From: Arcticibacter eurypsychrophilus
GTDB lineage: Bacteria > Bacteroidota > Bacteroidia > Sphingobacteriales > Sphingobacteriaceae
Direction of reading: 5' to 3'
Assembly: GCF_001730525.1 (NCBI RefSeq)
Contig: NZ_MDFN01000002.1
Span: 124,001 to 188,000 of the forward strand
DNA length: 64,000 bases
The translations under genes were made by a program, and so were the position numbers. How positions within the stretch are numbered: position 1 is the stretch's first letter; every line of letters begins with the position of its first letter. This document shows, piece after piece, positions 34,166 to 42,501 of this stretch. The notes beneath the pieces are model-generated. The model saw nothing but the letters and a program-made list of their open reading frames with translations, searched no databases and was not told where the DNA came from.

Positions 34166-34864
34166 TTATTTGACTGGTTGTACAAAATAGCTGATCGCTA
34201 CCGAATCAACGCCTTTGCGCGCAATTAAACCCTTCGTATACATTGTGTAAGTGACACCTGGTGATGGCCTAAAATTTAACGATTTCAATGGTGTTTTTAA
34301 ACTTGCGCTATATACATTGTACTTGCGCATGCCTGTGTCTATCGTAAAATAGGCAGCACTTAAATACTCAAGATTGATAAACTTCCGCGTACTATCAGCA
34401 ATACCAAAATCTATTTTTGCCATATCCGGACTCAGATTAACAAACCGGATCTTTACCTTGCCTGACCTTGCCGATGCCATCGTATCCACAAAAAAGGCCA
34501 TTTTTCCTTCTCCCGTCTTCCCTGTCACGAAACAGGTATATAAAGTATCTGATTTTAAATCCTGACTCACACTGACTACTGCCGATGTTAACCCTTCAGG
34601 AATTGCTGAAAAAGAATGCGTCCCGGAATAAAAGGCATTGTAGGTGTTGATGGAATCGTATAACCTATATCCATAGGTCCATTTCCGGTCATCGACATTA
34701 ATATTCACGCCCTGCGCAGCATCATTATATACATTTACAAATAAGACAGAGGATGTAGTCCTGAAGGAATCATCATCACCTTCCAGGCATGATGTTAAAG
34801 AAAATATCCCCAACAAAAGCAGTCCTGAAATAAAGAAATATAGGAATGACCTTTTCGATTTCAT
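34166..34864 (-). CDS. DUF4397 lipoprotein (copy 1 of 3)
   Basis: The 232-residue protein has an SPII signal (LGIFSLTSC) and an acidic start of the mature part (LEGDDDSF). It shows the DUF4397 pattern: VLFVNVYNDAAQGVNINVDD, then a middle strand with LYTCFVTGKTGEGKMA, and VKIRFVNLSPDMAKIDFGI. DUF4397 domains are beta-rich extracytoplasmic modules of unknown function. It is the last of three tandem copies on the minus strand and the most divergent. Confidence 0.78.
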   Translation of the reverse strand: MKSKRSFLYFFISGLLLLGIFSLTSCLEGDDDSFRTTSSVLFVNVYNDAAQGVNINVDDRKWTYGYRLYDSINTYNAFYSGTHSFSAIPEGLTSAVVSVSQDLKSDTLYTCFVTGKTGEGKMAFFVDTMASARSGKVKIRFVNLSPDMAKIDFGIADSTRKFINLEYLSAAYFTIDTGMRKYNVYSASLKTPLKSLNFRPSPGVTYTMYTKGLIARKGVDSVAISYFVQPVK

Positions 34865-34927
34865 ATAATTTGTATGTTCTGCATAAAGGTAATGATAGGG
34901 GTATATTATGCAAAATTATCTCATAAA

Positions 34928-34950
34928 AAAAGGGCTTTCGCCCCTTCTTT
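34928..34950 (-). terminator. hairpin downstream of DUF4397 copy 2
   Basis: AAGGGC-TTTCG-CCCCTT forms a short G/C stem with A-rich and T-rich flanks, 18 nt beyond the stop at 34968. It suggests the copies are not transcribed as one uninterrupted operon. Confidence 0.65.
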
Positions 34951-34967
34951 TATATTTATTAACGTCT

Positions 34968-35693
34968 CTATTGAGCTACCGTAGCAAATACCTTTAGAGC
35001 CCTGTCTCCTGCTGCATTCTTTTGACCGCTCAAAATAATGGTATAGAAACCGCCTGCTGTGACAGGTACATCCCCTGTAACAGCGACATCAGTTGGTGAA
35101 CCTGCATCTCTAACCGAAAATTTTACGGTACCCGGGTCTACCTCGATATAACTAGATACAGATGAGAACTTTTTGTTAGTAAATAGCGGCGCTGTTATGC
35201 CTGGCTTATATACGTCATATGAGCCTATACCCGGACTTAACTGCGCAAAACGAACTTTAGCTTTTCCAGTAGTAGGTGCAGTCAAAGTATCCTTGACTAA
35301 AATATTCGCAACACTGTCTTTTGTAGTCAACATATTTGCTACAAAAACAGAATAGATTTGATTCTCTTCTAACGTGATAGTTTTGCTCGCTAAAGTAGAA
35401 GAGGTTGTCCCGCCAACCGTTGTAGTAATTAATCTGCTACCTACATCGGCACTATAATACCGTGTAAATTGCGAATATAACAACGCATTGAATGGAGATT
35501 TTCCATCTACAAATATATTGACTGATGGCTGTGATGCTCCTGCATGAGTAAAACTTATAAGTGCTTGAGGCCGCTGAACATAGTCGTCAGAATTATCTTT
35601 TAAACAAGATGTAAGCAATGTGGAAGCCGCAAGTAAAATCAAACCTGCTGTAAGAAAACGATTTTTAAAAGGGAGAAAATAATTGAGTTTCAT
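34968..35693 (-). CDS. DUF4397 lipoprotein (copy 2 of 3)
   Basis: At 241 residues with lipobox LLTSC and mature start LKDNSDD, this follows the family pattern: ALISFTHAGASQPSVNIFVD, VFVANMLTTKDSVANILVKD, then GKAKVRFAQLSPGIGSYDVY and GGFYTIILSGQ. It is closer to copy 3 than to copy 1 in layout. The unit is bounded by terminators on both sides. Expected location is the outer membrane, facing periplasm or surface. Function unknown. Confidence 0.8.
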   Translation of the reverse strand: MKLNYFLPFKNRFLTAGLILLAASTLLTSCLKDNSDDYVQRPQALISFTHAGASQPSVNIFVDGKSPFNALLYSQFTRYYSADVGSRLITTTVGGTTSSTLASKTITLEENQIYSVFVANMLTTKDSVANILVKDTLTAPTTGKAKVRFAQLSPGIGSYDVYKPGITAPLFTNKKFSSVSSYIEVDPGTVKFSVRDAGSPTDVAVTGDVPVTAGGFYTIILSGQKNAAGDRALKVFATVAQ

Positions 35694-35776
35694 AGTGTTT
35701 AATTTTATGCCAGATAATCTATTCTTTTAACCCATACGGATAAATTTGGTTAAACGATACAATGCTTTAAAAAATC

Positions 35777-35808
35777 AAAAGTCCGGTCAAAAAATTGACC
35801 GGACTTTT
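35777..35808 (-). terminator. rho-independent terminator of DUF4397 copy 3
   Basis: AAAAGTCCGGTCAA (35777-35790) pairs exactly with TTGACCGGACTTTT (35795-35808), with a 4-nt loop and adjoining A/T runs. It lies 27 nt beyond the stop at 35835. Confidence 0.88.
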
Positions 35809-35834
35809 TTTTACAAAAATTTAAAATTTCACAC

Positions 35835-36527
35835 TTAGTTATGCGCAATTACATTGGCACTTGCAGTTGTACTGCCATAAATCACTATAGTATAAATTTT
35901 ACCCGCCTCTAAAGCACCAAACGTGATGTTGGTAACAGCAGTGATATTGATGTTGCCGAAGGGAAGTATACCAAATCCTGTAACACCTGCGTTAACGTCC
36001 TGAAAGGCTGTTATCTCATCCCCTCTTTCCAGATCACCAGCAATTTTCACAGTTCCATTATAAATATCAATATCTTCTGCAACGGCACCACTTACATGAA
36101 TGAACCGAACTTTAGCTTTACCGGATGATGGTGCGCTTAGGTCATCTTCGGCTACCTGAATGTCTGCTGAAGAACCTGTTCCTGTTAAAAAAACCGTGTA
36201 ATTTCTATTTTGCCTTAAATCTGTGTCTTCTGATTCATACACATTAGCCGTTCCTGCGGTACGAAATTCAATTCGTCTGTCGTTACCCGAATTCGGCGTA
36301 GTGATATATCCTGTGGATTGAGAATACGCTACTGCCGAACTATTAAGTTTCGTATCATTAATAAACACATCCTGAGCTGGAGATGCTTCTGCGGCATTTA
36401 CTACCTTAATATTAACAGATCCACCTGCTTCGAAACCGTCATCTTTACTACATGAACTAAAGGACAAGGTGAGACCAGCAGCAGCGAATAAGAATAGTTT
36501 ACCTAAAGAATTGTTTGAATTTTTCAT
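35835..36527 (-). CDS. DUF4397 lipoprotein (copy 3 of 3)
   Basis: The 230-residue product has lipobox SFSSC with mature start SKDDGFEAGG. The DUF4397 blocks are VNIKVVNAAEASPAQDVFIN, YTVFLTGTGSSADIQVAEDD, GKAKVRFIHVSGAVAEDIDI and AGKIYTIVIYGS. As first gene in the row and with its own terminator, it is probably transcribed alone. Function unknown; tandem duplication of the family is the notable point. Confidence 0.8.
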   Translation of the reverse strand: MKNSNNSLGKLFLFAAAGLTLSFSSCSKDDGFEAGGSVNIKVVNAAEASPAQDVFINDTKLNSSAVAYSQSTGYITTPNSGNDRRIEFRTAGTANVYESEDTDLRQNRNYTVFLTGTGSSADIQVAEDDLSAPSSGKAKVRFIHVSGAVAEDIDIYNGTVKIAGDLERGDEITAFQDVNAGVTGFGILPFGNINITAVTNITFGALEAGKIYTIVIYGSTTASANVIAHN

Positions 36528-36671
36528 ACTTAATGTGTGTTTAAATGGAATGATTACTCCTATAAGAAGTTCATTACAATGATTTAATTGATGATTATAT
36601 CGATCAATTATCGCTCCATGCCATTAAATTTCCGTTCTCATTAATCTGGTTTAGCCTGATTTTCAACCCCA

Positions 36672-36709
36672 TAAAAAAAGAGGAAACAAATCATGTTTCC
36701 TCTTTTTTT
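36672..36709 (-). terminator. rho-independent terminator of dnaN
   Basis: AAAAAAAGAGGAAACA pairs with TGTTTCCTCTTTTTTT across a 5-nt loop, with A and T runs on either side. It lies about 100 nt beyond the dnaN stop on the minus strand. Confidence 0.82.
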
Positions 36710-36811
36710 ATATTTATCAATCTAAAATTCAAGCTATTATAAAACAAACCTAGCTAATATCTTAGTATCCGCATCTCCTAATACTTTAAAAATCCATTTA
36801 TGTATAGAAAA

Positions 36812-37936
36812 TCAGGCATAAGTGTTTAGCATAACAGGCATAACCAACATTAACACATCTTCATTTTCGTCGTTAGTTTGCGGTACCAATAAACCTGCAC
36901 GATTCGGTGTACTCATTTCAAGAGTTACCTCTTCGCCGCCTAAATTATTCAGCATCTCAATCAGAAAACGAGCATTGAAGCCAATCTCCATATCATCACC
37001 TTCATACTGACAACTCAGACGCTCATGCGCTTCGTTAGAGAAGTCAATATCTTCGGAGGATATATTTAACTCACTTCCTGCAATCTTTAGGCGAACCTGA
37101 TGTGTAGTCTTGTTTGCAAAAATAACCACCCGACGAAGTGAGCTTAAGAACAAGCTCCTGTCAATCGTCATCCTGTTTGTATTATTTTGAGGAATGACCG
37201 CCTCATAATCCGGATAACGCTCATCAATTAACCGGCAGATCAGATTGATATTTCCAAACCGGAAAAACGCACTGGTATTATTGTACTCGATAGCTACCGA
37301 TACGTCATCTGTAGGCAGAGATGATTTAAGTAAAGTAAGTGCTTTTTTCGGCAATATGAAAGAAGCTGACTGTTCCGCTTTTGCATCGTTACGACGGTAA
37401 CGGACTAATTTATGCGCATCAGTAGATACAAAAGTAAAGTTTGAGGAGTTCAGCTGACAATAAACACCTGTCATTGCCGGACGAAGTTCATCGTTACTTA
37501 CCGCAAAGATTGTTTTATTGATCGCCTCTGCCAATACACTTGCTGGAAGACTAACCGCCGAAGCGTTTTCCACACTCGGAATCTTTGGAAAATCATCTCC
37601 ATTTTCACCACTCAACTTATATTTCCCATCACCTGCGTTAATTTCAATGGCAAATGTAGTATCATCCACATTGAATGTAATCGGCTGATCGGGAAGAGTC
37701 TTCAATGTTTCCAGTAAAATCCTGGAGGGTATAGCAATCTTGCCGTCTTCTTTTGATTCTACTGCAAGCGTAGTAGTCATACTGGTTTGTAGATCGGTAG
37801 CAGAGATCGTTAAGATGCCGTCTTTTATCTCAAAAAGAAAATTTTCCAATATCGGGAGAACAGTACTACTGCTTGATGCTCCGTTTACGGCCTGCAATTG
37901 CTTTAATAAGGTTGAAGTCGAAACTATAAATCTCAT
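36812..37936 (-). CDS. dnaN: DNA polymerase III subunit beta (sliding clamp)
   Basis: The 374-residue protein fits the clamp: N-terminal MRFIVSTSTLLKQLQAVNGA, central RPAMTGVYCQLNSSNFTFVS with STDAHKLVRYRR, and the C-terminal end DVLMLVMPVMLNTYA. Three domains of about 120 residues each are expected, forming a dimeric ring around DNA. It is not next to dnaA or recF here, which is normal for Bacteroidota. Upstream is a 448-nt non-coding stretch. Confidence 0.97.
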   Translation of the reverse strand: MRFIVSTSTLLKQLQAVNGASSSSTVLPILENFLFEIKDGILTISATDLQTSMTTTLAVESKEDGKIAIPSRILLETLKTLPDQPITFNVDDTTFAIEINAGDGKYKLSGENGDDFPKIPSVENASAVSLPASVLAEAINKTIFAVSNDELRPAMTGVYCQLNSSNFTFVSTDAHKLVRYRRNDAKAEQSASFILPKKALTLLKSSLPTDDVSVAIEYNNTSAFFRFGNINLICRLIDERYPDYEAVIPQNNTNRMTIDRSLFLSSLRRVVIFANKTTHQVRLKIAGSELNISSEDIDFSNEAHERLSCQYEGDDMEIGFNARFLIEMLNNLGGEEVTLEMSTPNRAGLLVPQTNDENEDVLMLVMPVMLNTYA

Positions 37937-38384
37937 ATATCGTGTGTAAATCTTTTGTATTTTCAGGTTAAAAGCTACAGGATTATTCAGTTTCCCGTAT
38001 TTATCAAAAGTAGAAATAAATTCTATTACCCTCTTGTATTTTCTTTACATAAAAGTGTTTTACATTGAACTTGGGCGAACTCAAAATAATTCAATTAAAA
38101 AAAGCAGTAGGATACTGTTCTTCCTTTAATCTGATTGTTATTTATAGCAAAATTATACGGGTAAGAATCCAGTAAAAGTCCGACTTAAAGACCCTACACT
38201 CGGACTAATACCGGATTCTTATTGCTATCATATTAGCATCATTATAATAAAGGTAACCATTGAATTAATCTATTGTACAGTAATTATCTTGAAAAATACA
38301 AAGACTGATCCATCAATTAAAGGAATAAATAGTTGAAAGGAATCATTTATTCTTGTAAAATCAGAAGGAATGATCGGGATTAAA
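37937..38384. other. 448-nt intergenic stretch with a nested hairpin
   Basis: No coding region is supported. One structured element stands out: outer arms AAGAATCC (38163-38170) and GGATTCTT (38213-38220) enclose inner arms AGTCCGA (38177-38183) and TCGGACT (38200-38206). No U-run follows on either strand, so it is not a clear terminator. It may be a leader structure of dnaN, a terminator of gldG, or a small RNA. Confidence 0.5.
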
Positions 38385-40064
38385 TCAGGAATACTTTCTC
38401 TTTCTGTAGAAGTAAAGTGAGACTCCGGTAATGACTAACAACACCAGCGGTAAGCCTATATTGATAAGCTGCCAAAAAGTGTGATCTTCCTTAATCCTTG
38501 CGCGGTCAAGCAAATGCATTTTTACCTCCTTACTTCGAAGCATAATAATAGCAGGATCGTCAGTCAGATAATCCACTGCATTGAGAAAGAATGTTTTATT
38601 ACCAAACTGCTGCTGGGTATAGCGGTCATAACCGAGTGGAAAAGGCGAGCCATCCTGAGTACTGACCTGGTTTTTCAGCATATCTCCATCGGAAAGGACA
38701 ATCATCTTAGCAGGTTTGGACACTCCTACAGTCGTCATTGGATCCAGAATCCCTTCGGGAACTGGTCTGTTTTTAAATACCTGGGGGAAGACTCCCTCTA
38801 TGGCGACAGCAGTTATTTGTGGCTGTCCTTTAAACTCAGCCGGGTTGGGTGCCTGTTCCACTTGTTGCAAAGAAATTAGTGCCGGAACAGTCAATAGTTT
38901 GCTGTAGGGCGAGGAGCTCAACAATACATCTTTCCTGATCCCGGCAACAGCTAGGGTGTCGATTGACCCCGAAAACTCAGATCGTACTGCATCTATATTT
39001 TTAACTACCGGATGGTTGCTTATTGAAACAAATAGAGGGTAATATATCCAGGGCACCATTTGCATTTGTGCCTGTCCGGCTGCGCCTCCAACCTTTAAAG
39101 GAATTTTTGCACAATTCAAATCAGCAATCAAATTGTAGTTCAACTTTACCCCATAGCGGAATAACATATCATCCAGGTTTAGCGATTTAACAAAGGCAAG
39201 TTGTGTTCCTGCACCGCGCAGACTGTCGAGCTCGGCATTTACCTGGTCTATTGCCCAGAGCACACTTCCACCATGAGCAATAAAATAGTCGATTTTGTAT
39301 TTCTCCAATTCTGTAAATGACTTTTGGGGTTTAGGAATAACGAGTAAGTTCAGTTTGGAGATGCCTTCTAAGGAAATAGTTTGCAGATTAACGCGTCCCG
39401 GTTCAAAGGCACTTTGCAGAGAGCCCATGGCATCTGCCAGCTGCGGGTCCGTCAGTTCATCATGACCTTCAGTAAAACCAATTTTCGGCTTCCCGCCTCT
39501 TTTCAACTTCCTGATGGCGGTAGTAAAGGCATATTCTAAGTTTTGAACCGAATTATTTAATACCTCTTCGGGGGATGCGCCCATGCGGGACTGCAAGAAA
39601 TTGACTGCAATTTCTTTACCCTTATAGGATATAAGAGCTGAAGGGAAAATAATTTTCTGCGTTATTCCCTCTTCGGTTTTCACACTCAGGTTGGTAGCCA
39701 ACAGACCTTTTTCGCTCAGTTGCTGATAAAAGGTTGTAGCCTGTTCTTCCCCGCCTTCGGATGGATTGATGAATTTATAATTGAGTTTGCTTCCTGAATA
39801 GGCTTTATAATCAGATAAAAGGTCACTTACAGCATTTTGAAGGCGTTTGAATCCGGCAGGAAAATCGCCATCAAGGTAAACGGTGACTTGCATTTCGTCA
39901 TCCAGACCTTTCATTTCTGAACGGGTAATGTCGGATAAGGTAAACCGTTTATCGGCAGTAAAGTCTATTCGGGTAAAGTAGATCGAGGATACTAAACTGA
40001 TACCGATAATAATCAGCAGAAAGATCAGGAGTGTTTGAAGATCGGTTTTTTTTCTATTTACCAT
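38385..40064 (-). CDS. gldG: gliding-motility ABC transporter auxiliary protein GldG
   Basis: The 559-residue protein has one membrane helix near each end (LLIFLLIIIGISLVSSIYF at about 13-31, and LINIGLPLVLLVITGVSLYF before the C-terminus). The long extracytoplasmic part between them has GKPKIGFTEGHDELTDPQLA, HGGSVLWAIDQVNAELDSLR and KMIVLSDGDMLKNQ, the GldG/IFT52-like pattern. GldG works with GldF and GldA as an ABC transporter needed for gliding in Flavobacterium; in non-gliding relatives the role is unknown. It overlaps gldF by 7 nt. Confidence 0.92.
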   Translation of the reverse strand: MVNRKKTDLQTLLIFLLIIIGISLVSSIYFTRIDFTADKRFTLSDITRSEMKGLDDEMQVTVYLDGDFPAGFKRLQNAVSDLLSDYKAYSGSKLNYKFINPSEGGEEQATTFYQQLSEKGLLATNLSVKTEEGITQKIIFPSALISYKGKEIAVNFLQSRMGASPEEVLNNSVQNLEYAFTTAIRKLKRGGKPKIGFTEGHDELTDPQLADAMGSLQSAFEPGRVNLQTISLEGISKLNLLVIPKPQKSFTELEKYKIDYFIAHGGSVLWAIDQVNAELDSLRGAGTQLAFVKSLNLDDMLFRYGVKLNYNLIADLNCAKIPLKVGGAAGQAQMQMVPWIYYPLFVSISNHPVVKNIDAVRSEFSGSIDTLAVAGIRKDVLLSSSPYSKLLTVPALISLQQVEQAPNPAEFKGQPQITAVAIEGVFPQVFKNRPVPEGILDPMTTVGVSKPAKMIVLSDGDMLKNQVSTQDGSPFPLGYDRYTQQQFGNKTFFLNAVDYLTDDPAIIMLRSKEVKMHLLDRARIKEDHTFWQLINIGLPLVLLVITGVSLYFYRKRKYS

Positions 40065-40786
40065 TTTCTTGCACCAAGTACAGTTTTAGTCAGCATGAGA
40101 AATAAAGAGGTAAAGGAAAGGAAATAAAATAAATCGCGTGAATCTAGCACCCCTCTGCCTATGGACTGATAATGATCATTGATCCCTATGGCACTTACTA
40201 AGGTATCAACAAATTGAAGGGATATCAGCTGACTCAGGGAATCGAATCCGCTAAAAGCGAAAAAACACAAGAAAACGGAAATGGCAAAGGAGATGATCTG
40301 ATTATTACTTAACGAAGAGGCAAAAATTCCGATTGCGACAAATGAGCCCCCCAATAAAAGTAAACCGATATAAGACCCGGTAATAGCACCGGAATCAATA
40401 TTTCCGGAAGGAATACTTAGTTCTGAGGTGGTGAAATAGTAGATGAGCGTAAGAAATAGGGAGAACAGGACTAATGCGAAACAGGCAAAAAACTTACCTG
40501 CAATAATCTGTCCGTCGCTTACAGGACGAGTAACCAGAAGTTCGAAAGTACCGTCCTTACGTTCTTCGGCGAAGGATCGCATGGTTATTGCCGGGATTAG
40601 GAACATAAATAAATAAGGAACAATGGCAAACAGGGAATCCAGACTGGCATATCCATTTTCTAGAATACTGGAATCAGGAAACACCCAGAGGAATAATCCT
40701 GTCATCAATAAAAACAAACCGATGGCTATATAAGCTACAAGGGAGCTAAAAAAGCCGGATAATTCTTTAATAAAAATAGCGGACAT
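40058..40786 (-). CDS. gldF: gliding-motility ABC transporter permease GldF
   Basis: The 242-residue ABC-2 type permease begins MSAIFIKELSGFFSSLVAYI and has six hydrophobic segments. Motifs include FAEERKDGTFELLVTRPVSD followed by QIIAGKFFA (about 67-97), common to ABC-2 permeases of the Gld/Nos group. It pairs with GldA (ATPase, 41716-42435) and GldG. The gene follows the small outer-membrane protein by 8 nt, so that protein is co-transcribed. Confidence 0.92.
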   Translation of the reverse strand: MSAIFIKELSGFFSSLVAYIAIGLFLLMTGLFLWVFPDSSILENGYASLDSLFAIVPYLFMFLIPAITMRSFAEERKDGTFELLVTRPVSDGQIIAGKFFACFALVLFSLFLTLIYYFTTSELSIPSGNIDSGAITGSYIGLLLLGGSFVAIGIFASSLSNNQIISFAISVFLCFFAFSGFDSLSQLISLQFVDTLVSAIGINDHYQSIGRGVLDSRDLFYFLSFTSLFLMLTKTVLGARKW

Positions 40787-40794
40787 GAGGTTTT

Positions 40795-41304
40795 TTAGAA
40801 TTGATAACCTACTTTAATGCCCAACTGGTTGATGTTGCCACCTTCGCGTGACCATGATTCAAAACGCAGACCTCCGTTGATCGAACTTCGTTTCGTTATT
40901 GGGTAAGAGATCCCCACACCGGGAGCAAAAATGAACGTTACACCGGCACCTTGTTGAATTCCAACACTGGTACCTATTTCAGTTTGGGCATAAAGCATTC
41001 GGGAGAGGTAGTACTTGGCACCCGCTTTCATCGGAATATAGGTACGTGTACTGGAGTTTTTTCTATAAAAAGACATTACCCCTGCTGATCCGGTAGCATA
41101 TAACGCCCGTGTAATTGGGATATCCAATCCTCCTGAACCTCCAAAGCCAACGCCAAATAAGTCTCCATAATCTCCTCCCGGTAATGAAATCTCCAGATCT
41201 ACATTTACTCTTGGTCGTACAGGAAAAGGGGTTTTATGTATATCCTGGGCCTGAGCCTGGGAAACTAAAAATCCGAACAGCAAAACTGCGATTAATCTTT
41301 TCAT
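40795..41304 (-). CDS. small outer membrane beta-barrel protein in the gld cluster
   Basis: The 169-residue product starts MKRLIAVLLFGFLVSQAQAQ, a clear signal peptide; I choose the ATG at 41304 over 41319. The mature part has alternating strands with Gly and aromatic residues and ends in QLGIKVGYQF, a C-terminal aromatic typical for outer-membrane insertion. It looks like an eight-stranded porin-family barrel. Spacing to gldF is 8 nt, so the gld transporter may be coupled with it. Function is unknown. Confidence 0.75.
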   Translation of the reverse strand: MKRLIAVLLFGFLVSQAQAQDIHKTPFPVRPRVNVDLEISLPGGDYGDLFGVGFGGSGGLDIPITRALYATGSAGVMSFYRKNSSTRTYIPMKAGAKYYLSRMLYAQTEIGTSVGIQQGAGVTFIFAPGVGISYPITKRSSINGGLRFESWSREGGNINQLGIKVGYQF

Positions 41305-41421
41305 ATTATTATAGTACAAAGAAAGTCAATCTTATTCTTAATTGCTAATAGTACGAATAGGAGATTTGTTTATTTTATTTTTATTACAAGGAATGGTAAT
41401 CGGGTTGAATAATTAAAAGTT

Positions 41422-41648
41422 TTAATTGTTGTGTTTCAGGACTGAGTTCATTTTGAAATCTTGCTTCAGGTGGTCGAATTGTCTAAAAAGTATTAATAGA
41501 TCTATCATGGAAGGAAAATAGTAATACCTGTTTAGTTGTCCAGGTAGGTAGATATTAAAACCAAGGGTTAATCCTAATCCAGACATATCTGGGCTTAAGC
41601 GAAATATATAGACAAGAATAATGCAAGGGATAAAAATAAATGTTTCAT
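41422..41648 (-). pseudogene. frameshifted relic of an exported protein gene
   Basis: An ATG at 41648 starts MKHLFLSLALFLSIYFA, a good signal peptide, but a TAA follows at 41597-41595. In another frame the next residues read FRLSPDMSGLGLTLGFNIYL followed by PGQLNRYYYFPSMIDLLILF, ending at 41422. The two parts together look like the start of a secreted or outer-membrane protein broken by a frameshift. It lies between gldA and the small barrel gene on the same strand. The relation to the neighbour barrel is not established. Confidence 0.45.
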
Positions 41649-41715
41649 AAAAATAAATTTAGATGTTAAAATATTTTTCAGGTTTTAACACTATTTCCTA
41701 AATTTTGCTGACGAT

Positions 41716-42435
41716 TTATTTTTGAACTGGCTGGACTAGATTCAAGAAAATCTCTTCTAATGTATACTGAGGATACTTTTTCATTAAATCAGGAAGAGTT
41801 TCGTCGCATACGAGATGCCCTTGATTGATAATGATTGCCCGATCACATAGCTGTTCAGCCTCCTGCATTATATGGGTTGAAAAGATAATTGTTTTGGTTT
41901 TTCCAAGTTCCCGAATTAATGCCCGGATACCAACTAACTGAGCAGGATCTAATCCGGATGTAGGTTCATCAAGGATCAATACCTGAGGGTCATGGATCAG
42001 GGATTGAGCAATGCCAACCCGTTGTCTGAATCCTTTGGAAAGCGCATTTAATTTTTTATGTTGTTCCTGTTCGAGACCTGTAAGGGCTATAATTTCTTCT
42101 ATTCGTGCCTTTTTATTTTGGAGCTGATGCAGATCGGCAATAAAACCAAGCGACTCCTTTACATACATTTCCAGGTAGAGGGGATTATGCTCAGGGAGGT
42201 AACCAAGCTGACGGCGGACTTCCATAGGGTTTTTGATCACATCAAAGCCTGCCACCTCCGCTGTTCCGGATGTTTGAGGAATGAAACAGGAAAGAATTTT
42301 CATGGTAGTAGACTTACCGGCACCGTTAGGTCCTAGAAAGCCAAGAATCTCGCCCTGATGGGCTGTAAAGGAGATGTTATCTATTGCTTTCTGATGATTG
42401 TAAACTTTTGTCAGGTTTGTGACTACTATACTCAT
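41716..42435 (-). CDS. gldA: gliding-motility ABC transporter ATP-binding protein GldA
   Basis: The 239-residue ATPase has Walker A GFLGPNGAGKSTTMKIL, an ABC signature-like NALSKGFRQRVGIAQSLI, Walker B VLILDEPTSGLDP and the switch His in IIFSTHIMQEAEQL. It is the ATPase of the GldAFG transporter. I prefer the ATG at 42435 (MSIVVTNLTKVY); the longer frame adds nine unlikely residues. Upstream of the other gld genes on the same strand but 400 nt away, with a relic between, so co-transcription is possible but not certain. Confidence 0.9.
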   Translation of the reverse strand: MSIVVTNLTKVYNHQKAIDNISFTAHQGEILGFLGPNGAGKSTTMKILSCFIPQTSGTAEVAGFDVIKNPMEVRRQLGYLPEHNPLYLEMYVKESLGFIADLHQLQNKKARIEEIIALTGLEQEQHKKLNALSKGFRQRVGIAQSLIHDPQVLILDEPTSGLDPAQLVGIRALIRELGKTKTIIFSTHIMQEAEQLCDRAIIINQGHLVCDETLPDLMKKYPQYTLEEIFLNLVQPVQK

Positions 42436-42501
42436 GTTTAGCAAAACTACTGAATATATCACAGTGATATATTTTGTTAAATTATTTAAGTTTGCACCAT
42501 C

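Noticed and set aside
38481-38907. Plus-strand open frames of 132 and 63 codons
   Set aside because: They are antisense shadows of gldG, which has clear family motifs on the minus strand.
42470-42495. TAAGTTTG box close to the glycyl-tRNA ligase start as a promoter
   Set aside because: It fits the -7 consensus but the nearest TTTG is only about 10 nt upstream and the box ends 9 nt before the ATG, so a functional promoter there is doubtful.
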